From NCBI GenBank assembly GCA_035575135.1, contig DATLYE010000034.1, positions 62,001 to 126,000 on the forward strand: DNA of 64,000 nucleotides, read 5' to 3'. Made by a program: the position numbers and the translations under genes. Below the pieces are notes generated by a model. It ran no database searches and was not told where the DNA came from. It saw nothing but the letters and a program-made list of their open reading frames with translations. This document shows positions 61,660 to 64,000 of this stretch, in pieces (the stretch's first letter is position 1; each line of letters begins with the position of its first letter). Source of the stretch: JANWXD01 sp035575135. Its GTDB lineage: Bacteria > Acidobacteriota > Terriglobia > Bryobacterales > Bryobacteraceae.

Positions 61660-64000
61660 CTATTCCAGTGAAGCTTTCTGATCCACCAGCATTTCTTTTC
61701 TCGCCCGCAGGCGGATGTCCTCGCCCACATTCCGCAGCGAGCGTAGCACTGCGGGCCAGTCCTCCAGGTGCGTCGCAAAAATTCGTTCCACGGTCTGCCG
61801 CGTCCATTCCGGAATCAGCAGATTCAGCTGCCCCGGCGGCAGGTGCATCTCATCAGCCAGCGCTGCCCAATACAGGGTGTTCGACTCCCAGCTTTCCGCC
61901 ATGATCCGGCTGGAGTAACCCATCAGCGTCGGCAGCGTGCGCAGATAAAGGAGCTCGGGCTGGTAGGAGTTGGTTAGGGTCGGCTTGGGCGTGCCAAAGG
62001 CCCTTGAGATCACCTGATAATTGATGCGATCCGGCGCCTCGGTTGCCATCCGCCGGATTTCGGCGGCGAAGAGGTTCTCCGGCCCGGTCTTCGATTCCAG
62101 AATCTCGCGCGCCAGGGCGAAAGCTTCGAGCGGCGTGATGTTGTTCCAGGCTTCCCGTACGTCGAACACCTCGAGGGCGGACGCCACGCGGCGGACGCGG
62201 GCCGGCAGCGCCAGCCGGCTCAGGCTCTCCAGCACCCGGCGGCGCAGCTCGGAATCCAGCGAAGCCTCCGCCACCAGCGATTCGGCGTAGCGCATGTGCA
62301 AGCCCACCCAGTGCATCTGAGAGGGACTGACGTTCCACCAGCGGGGGATCTTGGCGCTCAGGATCATCTGCGGCACCAGATCGCCCCAGATCAGGGCCTG
62401 CTCGCGCGAGGGCACCATGAAGTTCTGCTCCGCCTCGGCCAGCGCGTAGGCCAGGCCCGACAGCGAACCTACCAGCCGCCCTCCGGCGTTCGAGGGCCAG
62501 CCCGAGCCGAACACGTCCGTGGCGCGCCAGGTCTGATTGGTTCCCTGCATGCCGAGGAAGTCGTGGCTGCGTACGAACTGCGGATTGGTGTAGAGCACCT
62601 GGGCGCCCGGCGGGGCGTAGTGCGCGTAATTCAGTCCCACCAGCGTGTCGCGCAATAGCGGCGCCAGCGAGCCCCGGATCTCGGCGAGCCGCCCGGCATC
62701 GGTTCCGGCACGTTCGATGGCCGCCTGCAGGTTCAAGCGGCGCTGCGCTTCAATGTGCCGCTCCGTCCAGTATCCGAAGGCGAAAGCGTTTCGCTCGACG
62801 CTGCTCAGGAAGGTCCGCGGGAGCTGGAGCTCGGCGATGCGCGACGCGATCCGGTTGACAAGCGCCGTGTTGAGTTTTTCCCCGCGCGCCAGGGCCTCCA
62901 GATGGTCGGCCAGCTCGAATAGCGTGTTGAGCGAGATGAGCTTCTGAGCTTCGAGGATTCGCGTCATCTCCTCGACCAGACGCGCGTGCGCGTCGGCGTC
63001 GGAGGGCTGGGCCGTGCCGGCCAGCAGATCCAGCAGGCGATCCTGCGGGCGCTGGTCTACCGGGACACCCGCCGCCTTCAGCAAAAGTGCGACGCCGTTG
63101 CGTCCGGCGTCGAACAGCTCCTTGGCATCGTTGATTTCGGCGAACGGCGCCAGCAGGCCCGCCAGCGCTGCATCCGCCTCCGAAGCCGGGATGGCGCCCT
63201 GGCGGCACAGAATCTGCCAGATGCCGACGAGCGCCTGCATCGTTCCGGCCGTATCGGCGCGCAGCGCCGAATTGCGGATGCGGTCAATGCTCTCGGTGAC
63301 ATCCACGAACTGGAGGATGGTCTTGTCGGTGACGGTCGGAGCGTCGTTGAAGATGGAATACTGCGCCCCGAGATCGCGGTACTTGCGCGCCAGCCGGTCC
63401 ACCGTGGCTGCCTCGAGCGGCTTACTGCGGTAGCGGTTGATGTCGCTCAAGGCCATGAAGATCTTGAGCGGTTCATTTTCCACGGCTTTGCGGCACAAGG
63501 CAAAGAGAGCCTCGATGAGATCGTCCGGCTGGGTCCACGTCGTGGCCAGGCGCGTCAGCCGCCCGTCGTACTTGCCGTGCGGATGCTTGATGAACAGATT
63601 CTTCCAGATCTCCAGGTTGCCCGGGATGTGAGGCCGGCCGTCGGGGTCCAAGCGCAGCCGGTGCGTCAGCAGGAGCATCTCCGTGTTGGCGCGGAAGACG
63701 GGACGGGCCGGGCCGGGACTGGTGACGCGGCCCCGCACCGCCATGTAGAAGCGCTTCATGCGCTCGGGCTCGGTCAGGTAGTCCTTGACCGGGCCGTGGA
63801 TGCGGGCCAGCGCGTCAAAAAAGCTCGCCAGCCAGCCGTCGTCTTTGGAGATCAAGCGCTCGAAGAATTCGGCGCCCTTGGCCGGGGAGACCCCCACCAG
63901 TTCCTCCCAGGCCCGTTCGGTGCGCGCGCCACCCGGCACCAGCGCCCGGCCGTTGCGGATCTCGAACATGCCGCCGTAGAAATCCAGCACATGGGCGAAG
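61660..64000 (-). CDS. Large conserved-type protein of unknown function, 5' partial
   Basis: At least 779 residues; the frame runs off the right edge ('FAHVLDFYGGMFEI'), so the N-terminus is missing and GTG 63990 is internal. The visible part is mostly helical: 'GDLVPQMILSAKIPRWWN', 'YHGKYDGRLTRL'-type loops, and many Leu/Ala/Arg helices. There is no membrane segment, zinc motif or nucleotide motif that I recognise. It is 15 bp upstream of the VWFA gene in one transcript unit. Large proteins of this kind next to VWFA genes occur in Acidobacteriota; I cannot name a function. Confidence 0.75.
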   Translation of the reverse strand, partial: FAHVLDFYGGMFEIRNGRALVPGGARTERAWEELVGVSPAKGAEFFERLISKDDGWLASFFDALARIHGPVKDYLTEPERMKRFYMAVRGRVTSPGPARPVFRANTEMLLLTHRLRLDPDGRPHIPGNLEIWKNLFIKHPHGKYDGRLTRLATTWTQPDDLIEALFALCRKAVENEPLKIFMALSDINRYRSKPLEAATVDRLARKYRDLGAQYSIFNDAPTVTDKTILQFVDVTESIDRIRNSALRADTAGTMQALVGIWQILCRQGAIPASEADAALAGLLAPFAEINDAKELFDAGRNGVALLLKAAGVPVDQRPQDRLLDLLAGTAQPSDADAHARLVEEMTRILEAQKLISLNTLFELADHLEALARGEKLNTALVNRIASRIAELQLPRTFLSSVERNAFAFGYWTERHIEAQRRLNLQAAIERAGTDAGRLAEIRGSLAPLLRDTLVGLNYAHYAPPGAQVLYTNPQFVRSHDFLGMQGTNQTWRATDVFGSGWPSNAGGRLVGSLSGLAYALAEAEQNFMVPSREQALIWGDLVPQMILSAKIPRWWNVSPSQMHWVGLHMRYAESLVAEASLDSELRRRVLESLSRLALPARVRRVASALEVFDVREAWNNITPLEAFALAREILESKTGPENLFAAEIRRMATEAPDRINYQVISRAFGTPKPTLTNSYQPELLYLRTLPTLMGYSSRIMAESWESNTLYWAALADEMHLPPGQLNLLIPEWTRQTVERIFATHLEDWPAVLRSLRNVGEDIRLRARKEMLVDQKASLE

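Overview
The window looks like a chromosomal segment of a GC-rich Acidobacteriota, most likely the Solibacter/Bryobacteraceae side of the phylum. Pointers seen in the sequence: a GH16 enzyme with a Solibacter-type C-terminal domain (TIGR03437-like), an acidobacterial VWFA-type secreted protein (TIGR03436-like), a large Oar-like TonB-dependent receptor with an N-terminal carboxypeptidase-regulatory domain, two Tat-exported Gfo/Idh/MocA dehydrogenases, and a TPR + FG-GAP + ASPIC/UnbV (CRTAC1-like) giant. No rRNA, tRNA or CRISPR array was recognised. The assignment is inference from gene content only.

Layout. 1-18.7 kb: a GH50-like glycosidase cut by the left edge, an NmrA-like reductase, a Gfo/Idh/MocA oxidoreductase, a MNT-HEPN toxin-antitoxin pair, the CRTAC1-like giant, two tandem paralogous secreted proteins of unknown family, a GH16 glucanase, an ABM monooxygenase with an Fe-type alcohol dehydrogenase, an OmpA-type protein, an RluD-type pseudouridine synthase and a Trp/Tyr-rich FecR protein with a clear terminator. 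18.8-25.5 kb: a YfhO-like membrane protein, a DsbA-type thioredoxin-fold protein, a MoxR-type AAA ATPase overlapping a 615-residue protein of unknown function, and a DUF2490-like protein. 25.5-30.4 kb: a 935-residue phage-tail-like orphan, then a compact metal-response operon (MerR regulator, outer-membrane protein, periplasmic HMA protein). In the HMA protein the first Cys of the GMxCxxC motif is an in-frame TGA, so it is probably a selenoprotein.

30.4-40.2 kb is mostly housekeeping: lipoprotein, geranylgeranyl-reductase-like flavoprotein, hemL, amidohydrolase, MauE/thioredoxin fusion, M48 protease, class V aminotransferase, and a membrane sulfatase-fold protein. 40.3-49.6 kb is a coherent sugar-use cluster on the + strand: GntR/UTRA regulator, GH42 beta-galactosidase, TonB-dependent receptor, ROK kinase, SIS isomerase and MFS transporter, with overlapping or near-abutting genes. 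It is followed by a stand-alone FkbH-like/acyl-carrier protein and a second Tat-exported dehydrogenase.

53.1-64 kb (all - strand): a membrane protein, a small membrane-anchored protein made of four exact 30-residue proline-rich repeats, an ExeA-like AAA ATPase, and a five-gene type III-A (Csm) effector operon. Its Cas10 keeps the GGDD cyclase/polymerase motif but lacks both the HD nuclease domain and the zinc-binding cysteines. No array, cas6, adaptation gene or CARF effector accompanies it here. A VWFA protein and a large orphan cut by the right edge close the window. The most unusual items are the candidate HMA selenoprotein operon, the HD-less Csm locus, and the MoxR-linked unknown pair.
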